Of a DNA stretch of 22,930 bases, positions 1-11,700 are shown piece by piece. The notes below the pieces were generated by a model. It was not told the DNA's origin. It worked only from the letters and a program-made list of their open reading frames with translations, and searched no databases. The stretch is from Beroe ovata (lineage: Eukaryota > Ctenophora > Nuda > Beroida > Beroidae): assembly GCA_946803715.1 (NCBI GenBank), contig CAMPET010000071.1:40235-63164 (forward strand), written 5' to 3'. The translations under genes were made by a program, and so were the position numbers. How positions within the stretch are numbered: the stretch's first letter is position 1; every line of letters starts with the position of its first letter.

Positions 1-4
1 CCAG

Positions 5-43
<39 letters not shown>

Positions 44-563
44 ACACGCTTATTGATATGCTGCATGTGTATGTATGGAGAGTGCCCTATTGTCTAACCC
101 CTTCATTACCCACCACCAAACTAACCGTCCTCTTCTAATGATATCTCGAGATTGGATTGCTACCCATTCAACCATGGCTCTTGCTACATCTCTTCCATAG
201 CAAAGCAGTTCTATGTTCAGCGTATATTGTTGTTACGTACTTGATGTAGCGCGCGACATTCAAGTTACTCATTTTTGTGCGCGAACGCGCGCGCATGCAA
301 AAATTCGTTCTTGCTTTGTTCGTTCGTCTGCATGCAAATGCAAATATTTATAAAAGATGGTTCATTTTGTGCTTCTCAAATCGCTCCTTGACTGATAATA
401 ATCGTGATACCGCCCTACTATCTATTCACCTCAAAGATGAGCCATGCGTGTGATAGAAAGTGTACAACATAGAACAATGAACATTCTACCATTGAGAAAA
501 ACGTTAATGAACCGAAAATGAATGGAATATCTATTTGAAAGCATCAAATCTCATATTTTTCAG
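1..563. other. NCKX intron or 5' sequence, no gene seen
   Basis: (CA)n microsatellite at 11-42 and a CpG-rich stretch with GCGCGCG runs at 248-296. No exon with convincing splice sites was found. It is probably intron, since exon 564 begins in an internal phase. Confidence 0.5.
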
Positions 564-2099
564 ATGCTCTGGTACGTGTGGTCCACGAAAATCTGCCGAA
601 AACACGTCACCACATGACTGTGAAAATACCAAGGTATGGGGAATGATGTTTCGACTGTCAAACCAGGAATCAAATTAGGAACAAATCACATCTTTGACTA
701 CGGAACAAAACAGAGAATTGCTCATTTTTTATTCCCTCAGGAACATGTTCTGTCGGAAAACAGTCTGGGACCAGTGGTCCAAATCACACCCCCCACCGAA
801 AACAACAATGTCGAGTGAGTGTTGCTTCGAAACGTTGCTAAAGCAACAATAGTCTGGGATTTGTACCCTAACTCCATAATATATCGTTATTTGTCTACTC
901 TTCTTCCGATAGAAAACCCTGCTGATCTCAAATTCTATCGAGAAAGAGATAATATAGTACCAAAATCTATAGCCTGATCTCCTCAAAATATCGTTTTTGG
1001 TGGAATATTATCACTCCTTAAGTAAAAGTATTAATCCTGATTTTGTTACATGTCCTCTTTTTAGTGCTGTGAGTGTAACCTATAAACCCCTACCGCAGTA
1101 AGTCGCTGATGTTCATTCGAACCACATTCTTTACCTGTTCTGTACTCTACCATGAAAATGATAGAAACATTCCTGTTTTTGTACTACTTGTTTTTTCTCG
1201 GTCTTCATTAAAGAATCGTGAACTTGATTCGGGACTCCGCTGCGAAATGAATGTTATCTGGCATTTCCATAGTCTATGACTGCAATTGCCCCTAATCATA
1301 ATACCATCTAGGCCCTTGCTACAAACTTATCTTGAATGGGTGTCATTGAAAAACTGTATTCTTGGTATGAATGTTTTTGAAATGTCTCGTCCTCTTCCAA
1401 AATGTTCTCTATCATGCTCGTCATTCGATGTTCGTGCAAATCTGTTCCGATGATATACTGCTAACGTCTCAGCAAATATTTGAAAATAACTTTGCGAAGG
1501 AGCTAGTTAACCTCCTCCCCTTTATGTTCAGTAGTGAGTGTGCCGAGGAAAAGTTCTGTGGAATGGGACTGGGGGTTCCCACACAAATGATGAGGACAAT
1601 AAGTAGTGGGAGCAGCGGTATTGGTAGTATGACGGACGATCCACCCCTCCACACAGGTAGCGAGCATCTTGTAGGGTTCTTCCCTACTGCCGGCGCCGCG
1701 CAATCAAGATTCCTTACTAGGTTAAGGTAGACAATCCCCTAGCGAGGGTAGGGAGTAATCCTACAAAACTAAATTCTACTTCCAGAGCCCGAAGAAAAGC
1801 CGTGGAAGAGTGAGAGTCTCGACTCGGTCTGTATCGACGATGTGCCGAGCAAACAGAACGGCGTCGACCAAATCCCCGCTTCTCCGTATCACGACGGAAT
1901 TCGAGCACCGGTCGATATCATGATATGTCCGGCGGAATCATGTGACGTCACAACCACGCGTGACGTCACGCGTGATCTGAATACACGTGCGCCGTCAGAA
2001 ACTCTGTCGTCGCACACGGCAGATGAGTATGACGAGGTGAAGGTGTGTCCGTGTGACATCTGCCCGAGAGTTATGACGCAACTGCCGGAAAAACCGAAG
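564..2099 (+). CDS. SLC24A: NCKX cytoplasmic-loop exons (four exons)
   Basis: Four exons are 564-633, 741-814, 1532-1656 and 1786-2099. They join in phase: AAG to GAA, then GA+T, then G+AG, then AAG to GGT of the next exon. The peptide is hydrophilic and rich in Ser, Glu, Asp and Pro, as expected for the poorly conserved loop between the two halves of NCKX proteins. Some pieces (PPTENNNV, TISSGSSGIGSMTDDPP) look disordered. It ends with a Cys cluster, CPCDIC (codons 2046-2063). The two small exons (564-633 and 741-814) rest mainly on splice sites and phase; the larger two are more secure. No similarity to a specific NCKX paralogue is evident. Confidence 0.68.
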
Positions 2100-2738
2100 G
2101 TGATTCTTCATTTGAGACGGCTGATTATGAGAAAAAAAAATCTTTCTAATTCTCGCGCGGCGCGACCCTATGTCCCTATGGAGTGGGCATTGGAAAACTT
2201 TTCTCGAAAAATATGCAACAATGTTTCGTTTAGCGAATCAACCTAAACTCACAAAATAAATCCTTGTGTTTGATTTCACGACAAGAAAATATGAATCCGT
2301 GTGTTTGACATATTTCAGGGTTGTTGCTCCGTGTTACGGTACCTCCTGAGCATCTGCTACTTTGTAATAGCATTCCCCTTCCAGCTACTTTTCTCATTCA
2401 CCATTCCCCACTCCATGAAACCACACCTCCGCAAATACTACATCCTCTCTTTCATAGGTGAGACTTCTTGGAAATGAACTCGATAATGATATTAGTTTTT
2501 GAGATTCTCAATTGACGCCCCGTCTTTTGAATTACATTTACTCTCAAGTTACGACCCTACTATCCAACTTTAGTCTTCACAGGCCACACAGCACCTCACT
2601 AGTCTCCTATATTTTCCAAAAGCATCTATAATTATGGGCTGTTTATGATGATCAACTAGAAATAATGGGATCCAAAATGTATTAGGTGTTTGCCGCGTAC
2701 AACAATTGACGTGTTTCCGTGGACGCGCCTATGAACTT

Positions 2739-2774
<36 letters not shown>

Positions 2775-5700
2775 GAGGGGTACGTCAAGCGGTGTGACTT
2801 CCTCAGTAGTAAAGTAAATTGAACGCGCTCATCAGCTATCACCGCATTTAACTGACACCACATTCCACAGACACCTTCTCACTGACACCACATGACACCA
2901 CGAAATGACACCGCAGTCGTNTGTGTGTGTCTGTGTCTGTCTCTGTGTCTGTGTGTGTGTGAGTGTGTGTATTTTTGTATGTGTTGGCCTCTGTGTGTGA
3001 TGTTTGTCTGTGTTCGGGAGAAAATATTTCCTTGTGTTCGTGTTTGTGCGAAGGAAATACCTAGTTTAAACGAGTGTTTGTACTGCAAGTTTCTCTCTCG
3101 CTTCTGTGATTGTTGGAAATATTTCAACAAAAAGTAGAAAATTGAGTCCAATCTCTCAGTAAAAGTCGGTCACACAGGAAATAATACCGGCAAAAACAAT
3201 TTTGATAAAATTTATTAGAATTCGGAAAAAGCAAAATATGAAATTAAATTACCTATGTGAGATAACAATTTTACAGAGTTTTTCGACATAAGTTTTTGAG
3301 AATACGTCTCCAATAGAAAGTGTATAGAAAATGTATAAATCAACTGAAAATCAAATACAAAATCAATCTAAACTTGAAAGGATTGCGGAGTTAAAATCAC
3401 ACTCACTAAGCTGGTTTAAGCTCTCAAATCTGGTCTGATGCTGTCTGGAAATTCTTTCGGTGTCAGTGCAGTACACTTAATACTATGAAGTCACACTACT
3501 GTTTCTCGCCATTCTGAAATTCACTGATTTTCTCTCAAGTCCAAAGATAGTCCTGACTGACTTCTGGGCCTCCTTTCCGAAAGGAACTCAAGTCTAAATA
3601 TCAAAACTGTAGCGCAAACTTGCAACTATTTTTGACTGTTCAAACCGGAAAGAACCCCCTTATTTTCATGCCCGTGGCCGCGCAATATCTCTCTTAGCTC
3701 CTGTCATTATTTCTCAGTTTCTGTCATTGTATCCACTGTCCATACTATCCACACTTTCCCCTTTGGATGGGGGTTTCGTCGGGCAGCAGTATTTGGTGTA
3801 AATGTATCTGAGCGCGTAGAATAGGGAAGCCAGGGGGAGCCAGCAGAGACCTGGGGATGAGGGGGGAACATAGTAGTTTTGTCATGGTAGCTGTGCCATG
3901 GTAACGTCTAGATGGTAATTGTGTCACGGTAATTGTGTCATGGTAACGTCTAGATCGATGCTTCTTCTGGCAAGAACGAGAGTGATTTGTTAATTACTCT
4001 AAATTAGTAAATTAATTGTTAATTAGTCCAAATAGCGTTCCACGCCTAGATTTCCGTGTTGAAAATCCGAGGTAAAATTTCCGGACAAAAATTAGAACAG
4101 ATTCTATTATGAAGAGAACCTTACCCTTGCCCTTCACATAAAGAACCCCATGATTCAACTCCGCCCACTTGCTTACCGAGAAGTGTCGTCATCCTAGTTG
4201 TACTGGAGAAGAGAGGAAGGAGGACAAGAACTCCGGATAGCACGAACAGCAGCGCTGTGACGACTATTGGGAACTGAGGGGGGAGTGAGGGATCATTGGG
4301 GATGGATTTGGGGATTCAGGGCCCCAATCTGCTCCAATCATTGGCTGGCTTATTGCAATGATCAGAGTCTTTTTATCATGATATTCGGCTTTGGAATTAT
4401 AGAAGGGGGATTTGACTTTATTGAGGAGAGTGTTCTTTACGTTTTGGCGAAGGGTATTAGAAACTTTATTTCGGAATTTTCAGATTTGTTGTTGAATGTG
4501 GTGTTTTACCTTGAACGGTCGGTGTAGGTTAGGTTGAGTAAATCTGAGGTAAAGGACGATGGAGAATGTAATGTTGTAAAACAGCCACTCCACAGTGCCG
4601 AGAAATGGGATGAGTTGGAATACATCAAATAGGAGGTATGTGGATNGTCTGGAAATTCTTTCGGTGTCAGTGCAGTACATTCAATACTATGAAGTCACAC
4701 TACTGTTTCTGGCCATTCTGAAATTCACTGCTTTTCTCTCAAGTCCAAAGATAGCCCTGACTGATTCCTAGGCCTTCTTTCCGTAGGGAACTCAAGTCTT
4801 AATATCAAAATTGTAGCGCAAATTTGCAACTATTATTGACTGTTCAAACCGGAAAGAACCCCCTTATTTTTTGCCCGTGGCCGCGCAATATCTCTCTTAG
4901 TTCCTGTCATTATTTCTCAGTTCTTGTCATTGTATCCACTGTCCATACTGTCCACACTTTCCCCTTTGGATGGGGGTTTCGTCGGGCAGCAGTATTTGGT
5001 GTATATGTATCTGAGTGCGTAGAATAGGGAAGCCAGGGGGAGCCAGCAGAGACCTGGGGATGGGGGGAACATAGTTATTGTGTCATGGTAACGTCTAGAT
5101 TGATGCTTCTTCTGGCAAGAACGAGAGTGATTTGTTAATAACTCAAAATTAATTAATTAATTAATTGTAAATTAGTCAGAATAGCGTTCCCCGCCCGGTT
5201 ATTTCCGTGTGGAAAATCCGAGGTGATATCCGAACTGATATTAGATTCTGTTCTGAACAGAACCCTACCCTTGCCCCTCACTAAAAGAACCCCATGATTC
5301 AACTCCCCCTCTTGCTTACCGAGAAGTGTCGTCATCCTAGTTGTACTGGAAAAGAGAGGAAGTATGACAAGGACTCCGGATAGCACGAACAGCAGTGCTG
5401 TGACGACTATTGGGAACTGAGGGGGGATGAGGGTGAATTGGGGGATTTAGGGGCCCAATCTGCTCCAATCATTGGCTGCCTTATTGCAATGATCAGAGTC
5501 ATCATGATATCCCCCATCTAATCCCTTTAGAATTAGATGGCGGATTTGACTTCAGAATCATTGAGACTTCAGAATCACATGAGGTATTCATTTCTGAATT
5601 TTCAGATTACGCAGTTTTTAAGTGGCGTTTTACCTTGAACGGTCGGTGTAGGTTAGGTTGGGTAAATCTGAGGTAAAGAACGATGGAGAATGTAATGTTG

Positions 5701-8700
5701 TAGAACAGCCACTCCACAGTGCCCAGGAATGGGATGAGTTGGAATACATCAAATAGGAGGTATGTGGATATCGCAACTGCCTGATCAGAGTGTTGTCATG
5801 GTGACGGAGTGACGGAGTGTGTTGTCATTCGGTGACAGTGTGGTGTCATGGTGACATAATCATGTCGTCGTGATAGGGTATTGTCATGGTGATTGGGTGT
5901 TGTCATGGTGGCAGTGTGATGCCAGCTTGACAAGTGTTGTCATTGTTAACAGCACTAACCAGTGTGATTATTGCTGGTACGGGTGTCCTGAAAGTGGGAC
6001 TGATCCACGACATCCAAAGCGGGAATACCTCCTGCTGTGCTGTCATCTGGAAAAGAGAGGGGCGTGTTATCGGACAAAAATGATCATCGGTGAATTTTAG
6101 AGAGTTTTCTGGTTTTGAGTTGCTAAGGTCTACTATTAACAGTTGTTGTTTGCTGCTAACAACTCTTGCTTGCTGTTAAAGACAACTCAAGCTTACTGTT
6201 AACAACAACTCTAGTTTACTGTTAACACTACAATTGTTACCTGTATATTCCTGGAGATGCAGAGCATGCTACCCCCGATACACCCAGCACACGACACCAG
6301 CAATCCTGCACTCATGATGATCTCCCCTGCCCTACCAAATGCTGCGTACCCCGACTCCTGTTTGTGTGACGCCATGAGGAGACAAGTGTGACGTTATGAG
6401 GTGACATGTGTGACGTCATGAGAAGACATGTGTGACGTCATGAGAAGACATGGTGACATCNGCGGGAATACCTCCTGCTGTGCTGTCATCTGGAGAAGAG
6501 AGGGGCGTGTTATCGGGGGAAAATTATCATCGGTGAATTTTAGAAAGTTTTCTGGTTTTGAGTTGCTAAGGTCTACTATTAACAGTTGTTGTTTGAGTTA
6601 ACAACTCTTGCTAGCTGTTAACAACGACTCTAGCTTACTGTTAACAACAACTCTAGCTTACTGTTAACAGCAACTCTAGCTTACTGTTAACACTACAATT
6701 GTTACCTGTATATTCCTGGAGATGCAGAGCATGCTGCCCCCGATACACCCAGCACACGACACCAGCAATCCTGCACTCATGATTATCTCCCCTGCCCTAC
6801 CAAACGCTGCGTACCCCGACTCCTGTTTGTGTGACGTCATGAGGAGACATTTGTTACGTTATGAGGGGACATGTGTGACGTCATGAGAAGACATGGTGAC
6901 ATCTGTTACGTCATGAGGAGACATGGTGACATGTGCGAAGTCATGAGGACTGAGGAGACATGGTGACTTGTGTGACGTCATGAGAGAAAATTGCAACAAA
7001 TGTAGTCTGCTATTATCATGGGAACATGACTTCAAGTTTGTCAACATGGTGCTAACGGTTACGTTTCGACAACATGCGTCACCTTTTTTTGTTCTTTTTT
7101 GGCTGACGTGGTATTGACGTCAAAAAGTGCCGCTGCATGTACTGGGTGTACTTATGAATATGACGTTTATTGAAAGTTTCCTTATCAGAAAGTTTGGGGC
7201 TCAGTATTCGCTTAGATCACTGCAATAAAATTCTTCAGATTACCTACGGGGAATACAACGTTGAGAAACAAAAACCACGCAACAAGATTACTCCTTACAG
7301 TTACCTTCGCTGACATGACTTTAAGTTTACGGTTGCGACGCATGAATAATCAGATTGCGCGGCGCGACGGGAATGAGAAACCCTACAAAAACTACGCAAA
7401 CTGACCATGGCAATGGTATTGGTAGCTATGATAGCAGACACTGGGAAGATCAGGAGATAGGCCACATTCGCAAGAGTGTAACTGAGGCTAACTCCGAGTA
7501 TACCAAGAAAACCGCTGAGAGGCAGTGTTTTTTCCGGATTCTTCAACTCATCTGAAATGGGGGGTATTCAAACACAAGAAAATATTTTGTTCTATTTGGA
7601 GGACAATGAATTAGCAGTGGATGGCATTGATCAATAACTCTTGATCAATTTTGCATTAATGTATCAGTCAGAGAATCGATTAGGTAGCTAATTGACTCAA
7701 TTAACCGTATATGTAGTTGATGGCGTTCCAATACTGGTAGCTGAAGAGACAGAAGTAGAAGGCGTTAGCATAGTCGGTAGGTTGCGATGATCCGCCAGTG
7801 AATGTCGTGTTCGGCATAAAGTTCTCTGAGTGACCTTGGAGATGAGGAATTAGTCAAACACAAGGAAATATCTTGGAATATTGTCCTGGTCGTATGGTGA
7901 ATATGCAACGATGTACTACTAGAATCGTTATCTCGTCCATGAGGTCGAATAACATCTAAACTACATGACTTATGCAGTTTTGGTAAATCTTGGTTTTTCG
8001 CATCGCTGATACCCGGATACCGTAGTACATATGATATCGCAATCACATCCATGTTTTGTTTATTTTTTGACATTTTGCCAAGTTACGATTACAGAAACTT
8101 GTGTACCTTCTCCCCTGACTGCCACCGCCACGCCACACACGAGGAGAAACGCCACCGCTGCGAACTTGACTACCGATGCCACGTTGATAAATAGTGAGAT
8201 TATCTTCACCCCGAATATGTTGAGAATAGCCGCTACCGCTGAGGAGGGAGGGGGGGCCGTGTGTTAATTCACGTAGTAAAAAAGTGTCACTATCAGTGTC
8301 ACTATCAGTGTCAGTGATTCTGAAAGTGGTCCTTCATTCAACGCTCTTTCATTTTGGAATTCCTAATGCCTTCCTAATAGTAATAATGCCTTCCTAATAG
8401 TAATAATGCCTTCCTAATAGTAATAATGCCTTCCCAATGACCACATTGCAGTAGTGTACCGTAGAATAACGACGCCCGAGCGGCTGGGAAATTCCAAATG
8501 AATTTTTAGATAGTAAGCAGTCGAGCTAATGACCCCTGAATCTATGTTACATACATCTTGGTAAAACCTGATCCGAAACTTGCTACACTACAGTACTACA
8601 CCGCATTGAACTTGAAGTTACACAAACAGCCCACTTTCTGAAACTTCACAAATCGCAAAACTTAACTTATACGAGACAACTTATAACTCTAGCTTATCTG

Positions 8701-11700
8701 TTATTCATGGAAAACGACGATAATATTGCTGAGAGCACACGCATATTCTTCGCTTAATTGGAGTTGCATCGTCAAACCAGGATAGTATCTTAAAACTAAG
8801 GGAATGCAATTGCTAACAATTAGAAACAGCCCTACACAGGGAGGGAATAAAACCGAGGGAATAGGGAACTGAAAGAAAGCTAGAAAGATGAGTAAATTTC
8901 TAGGATTTACCGACAAGAGAAACGGCTATGACCCGTATCATTTCCATATGAAGCGTGTGGCCCCAGATTAGGTTGGATAGGTACTCCGAAAACACGATAG
9001 CCACCACTGCCATTGATGCCGGCCTGAAAGTGTCAAAAGTGGTGTCAATGACTGGAGTTAGTGTCAGAAGTGGTGTCAATGTGCGGAGCAAATGTAAGGG
9101 AAATTGGGGCCTTGGTGATGACAATTGCCTATTCATTAGACATTATCAATGACCGATGAGTGGTGTCAATGGCAGAAGCTGGTGTCAATGACTGATTAGT
9201 GGTGTCAAATGTAATTATTACCTGACGAGGAAGGACATGCAGAAAGAGAAGAGAAACGCCAGGAATTTGCCGTACGTCTGATTGATGTAAGCGAATTCAC
9301 CACCACCCACAGGGATCATGGTTCCTGAATGAATTTTCGTGAGAAAACAAACACAAAAAACAGAAATTTATCTTTTTTATTTTCCATTTGAAAAGCGTTT
9401 GATTGTCAGTAGGGGGTCAGCAGGGGGTCAGTAGGGGGTCATTGATATATTTTCATACGACCGTAATGCGGTTATTGATTGTCGCTAAACTTCACAACGC
9501 TGGATCATTATATCACTGTAAAAATGGTCATTAGGACATTAGCTCTTGATGTTGTTCAATAATTAGGTGGCCTAGTGTATTCAAACATTGGTAATTTTAC
9601 CATGTCATTGGTCACAAATGACACATGGAGCATACCCTAGTTCTAAGGTCAAAAGATAGCTCACACAATTAGGTCACACTTTTTTATATTAGCAATTTTT
9701 AATTTTATACCAAGTTTCAATCAAAAATTTATTTGAGATTGCCTCTGGGCAGCGCCTATGTTTCGTTATTCCTCATAGTACAGACCAAAAACTCCAAAAA
9801 GGAAAAAATGACTCTATTTCTTCAAGACGTATCCCTCAAGACGTACTCTATTTATCCTACAAGTCGAAGAACATGACATTTATCACAAGACTCACCTAAG
9901 TCAGCATAAGCTAGAGTACTGAGAGTTGCGATGACACCACCAAATCCCCATACCATTAGCCCACCTCCCGCACTACCTGTCTTCTCAAACACTCCTAACG
10001 GATAGAATTAGGTGTGTACTGTGTGTGTGTGTCTGTGTGTGTCTGTGTGTGTCTGTGTGTGTCTGTGTGTGTGTGTGTNTGTGTGTGTGTGTGTGTGTGT
10101 GTCTGTGTGTGTGTGTGTGTGTTACAGAAGAAGGCGGAGTGTTGTTGGAGTAACTGAGTTCAATTCATATGATACCTCGAGGAGATATGAATATTCCAGC
10201 CCCGACACAGTTACCAAACAAGATGGCACTGGCTGTGAACACTCCCACAGTACGGAGGAGACCAGCCGGTTTCTTGGCACCATCCTGCGGGAAATTAAGT
10301 TGTTAGATTGTTAGCACCATCTTGCGGGAAATTATGAAGTTGTTAGTTTCTTATCATGATTTTGCGGGAAAATCAATGCAACGTTATATTCGGCTGTGTA
10401 GCGTGATCGATGTAGGATGCTACAATTATCATGATTTTGCTGGGTGTTATTGATACATGCTGCCGATTATCAACGACCCGGCCGCTTATCCGTCATTCGC
10501 GGGTCGTCGACACACGAATGACGGACCCAATTATGTATATCTACAAGTTCATGCTACAATTGCTGTAGCTATAATTGCTGTGGTTTGTTTAAGTGGATAA
10601 GGGGGTGTGAATGAGTGGTATTTTGAAGAAGTTGTTTCCTTCGCGAATATTGGCTTTCCCATGATCTATGATATTGGTGTGATGATGTATTGTGAAACTC
10701 CATGTAACATAGAATTTCGGTGGTTCTTCCCTAGTATTCCCTAATATTCCCTAGTATTCCCTAATATTCCCCGATATTCCCTATTATTCCCCGATATTCC
10801 CTTTTATTCCCTACCTTGCGCCCAAGTAAGGGTGATTCCTCTCCTGGCTCCATATCCCACTGTGATACCTCCCCTACAATTGGTATCGAGACAGGATATG
10901 ATATAGAGTCGAGATCTAGCAATAAGATAACAAACACAGAGATATAAACTAGAGTGTGTGCGGTTGGAAATGGAAGTTGAATTGGAATTTCCTTTCTATA
11001 TAAGTGGCGAGAGATAATCGGTTTGGCGGTTTGCCAGGAAAGGAAATGAACAATAATATAACCTGCGAAGATTTGGCAGTTTTCCAAAAAGAGGATAAAG
11101 CTGAACACAGACAAACAAGGCTGTCAAATAAAGCACGGTTTTTCATATTTCCGGGCACAATGTACTAATTATCAAAGTAGAGGGATAATATGATGGAATT
11201 ACAGTCTCTGCTATCTGCATATTTGTATTGTTATCAGCAAAATTTTGTCAGACAGATAAGATGTGTATTATAATGGATGCCATGTGCTGTGCAAACGTGA
11301 GTGCTAAACAATATACCCCTCCACTTTGAGGCAAGATATGGGTTCTCGGGAGATATTTTCAAGATTCGAGCCAATTGAGAACCTTAGACTTTGTTAGAGA
11401 ACTGATATATGAAAGGGCAACCGCCTCGATGTTTCGGCCGCCAACTGCAAAAGCAAGTAAATTATGGGATTAACGTGGTTAAACCTCAAGTGCAAGAAAA
11501 TGCCTGCAACAGCTATATTTCATGCTCGCATAGCATGAAAACTTGAGGTACCTTGATATTAACGTTACACAACTGCAATTCGACGTGAAAGAGTCAATAA
11601 TCTGTTGGAATATATGGAATTGGAAGAAAAACCATACAATTACAAATGACGTCACATATCACTCAGGTGACTTCTCAATTAATCAACAACTCACGCCTTG

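Noticed and set aside
1371-1730. 119-aa plus-strand frame as one gene
   Set aside because: Only 1532-1656 is supported as an exon; the rest is intron and MITE.
7355-7555. 66-aa plus-strand frame
   Set aside because: Antisense shadow of SLC7 exon 8, whose minus-strand frame matches the family.
10012-10314. Plus-strand Cys/Val-rich 100-aa frame
   Set aside because: Translation of a (TG)n microsatellite plus the antisense of SLC7 exon 2.
11483-11550. Possible microRNA-like hairpin (CCTCAAG...CTTGAGG with inner TTTCATGC/GCATGAAA)
   Set aside because: Two short stems separated by a one-sided bulge of about 25 nt; not a continuous microRNA-type stem.
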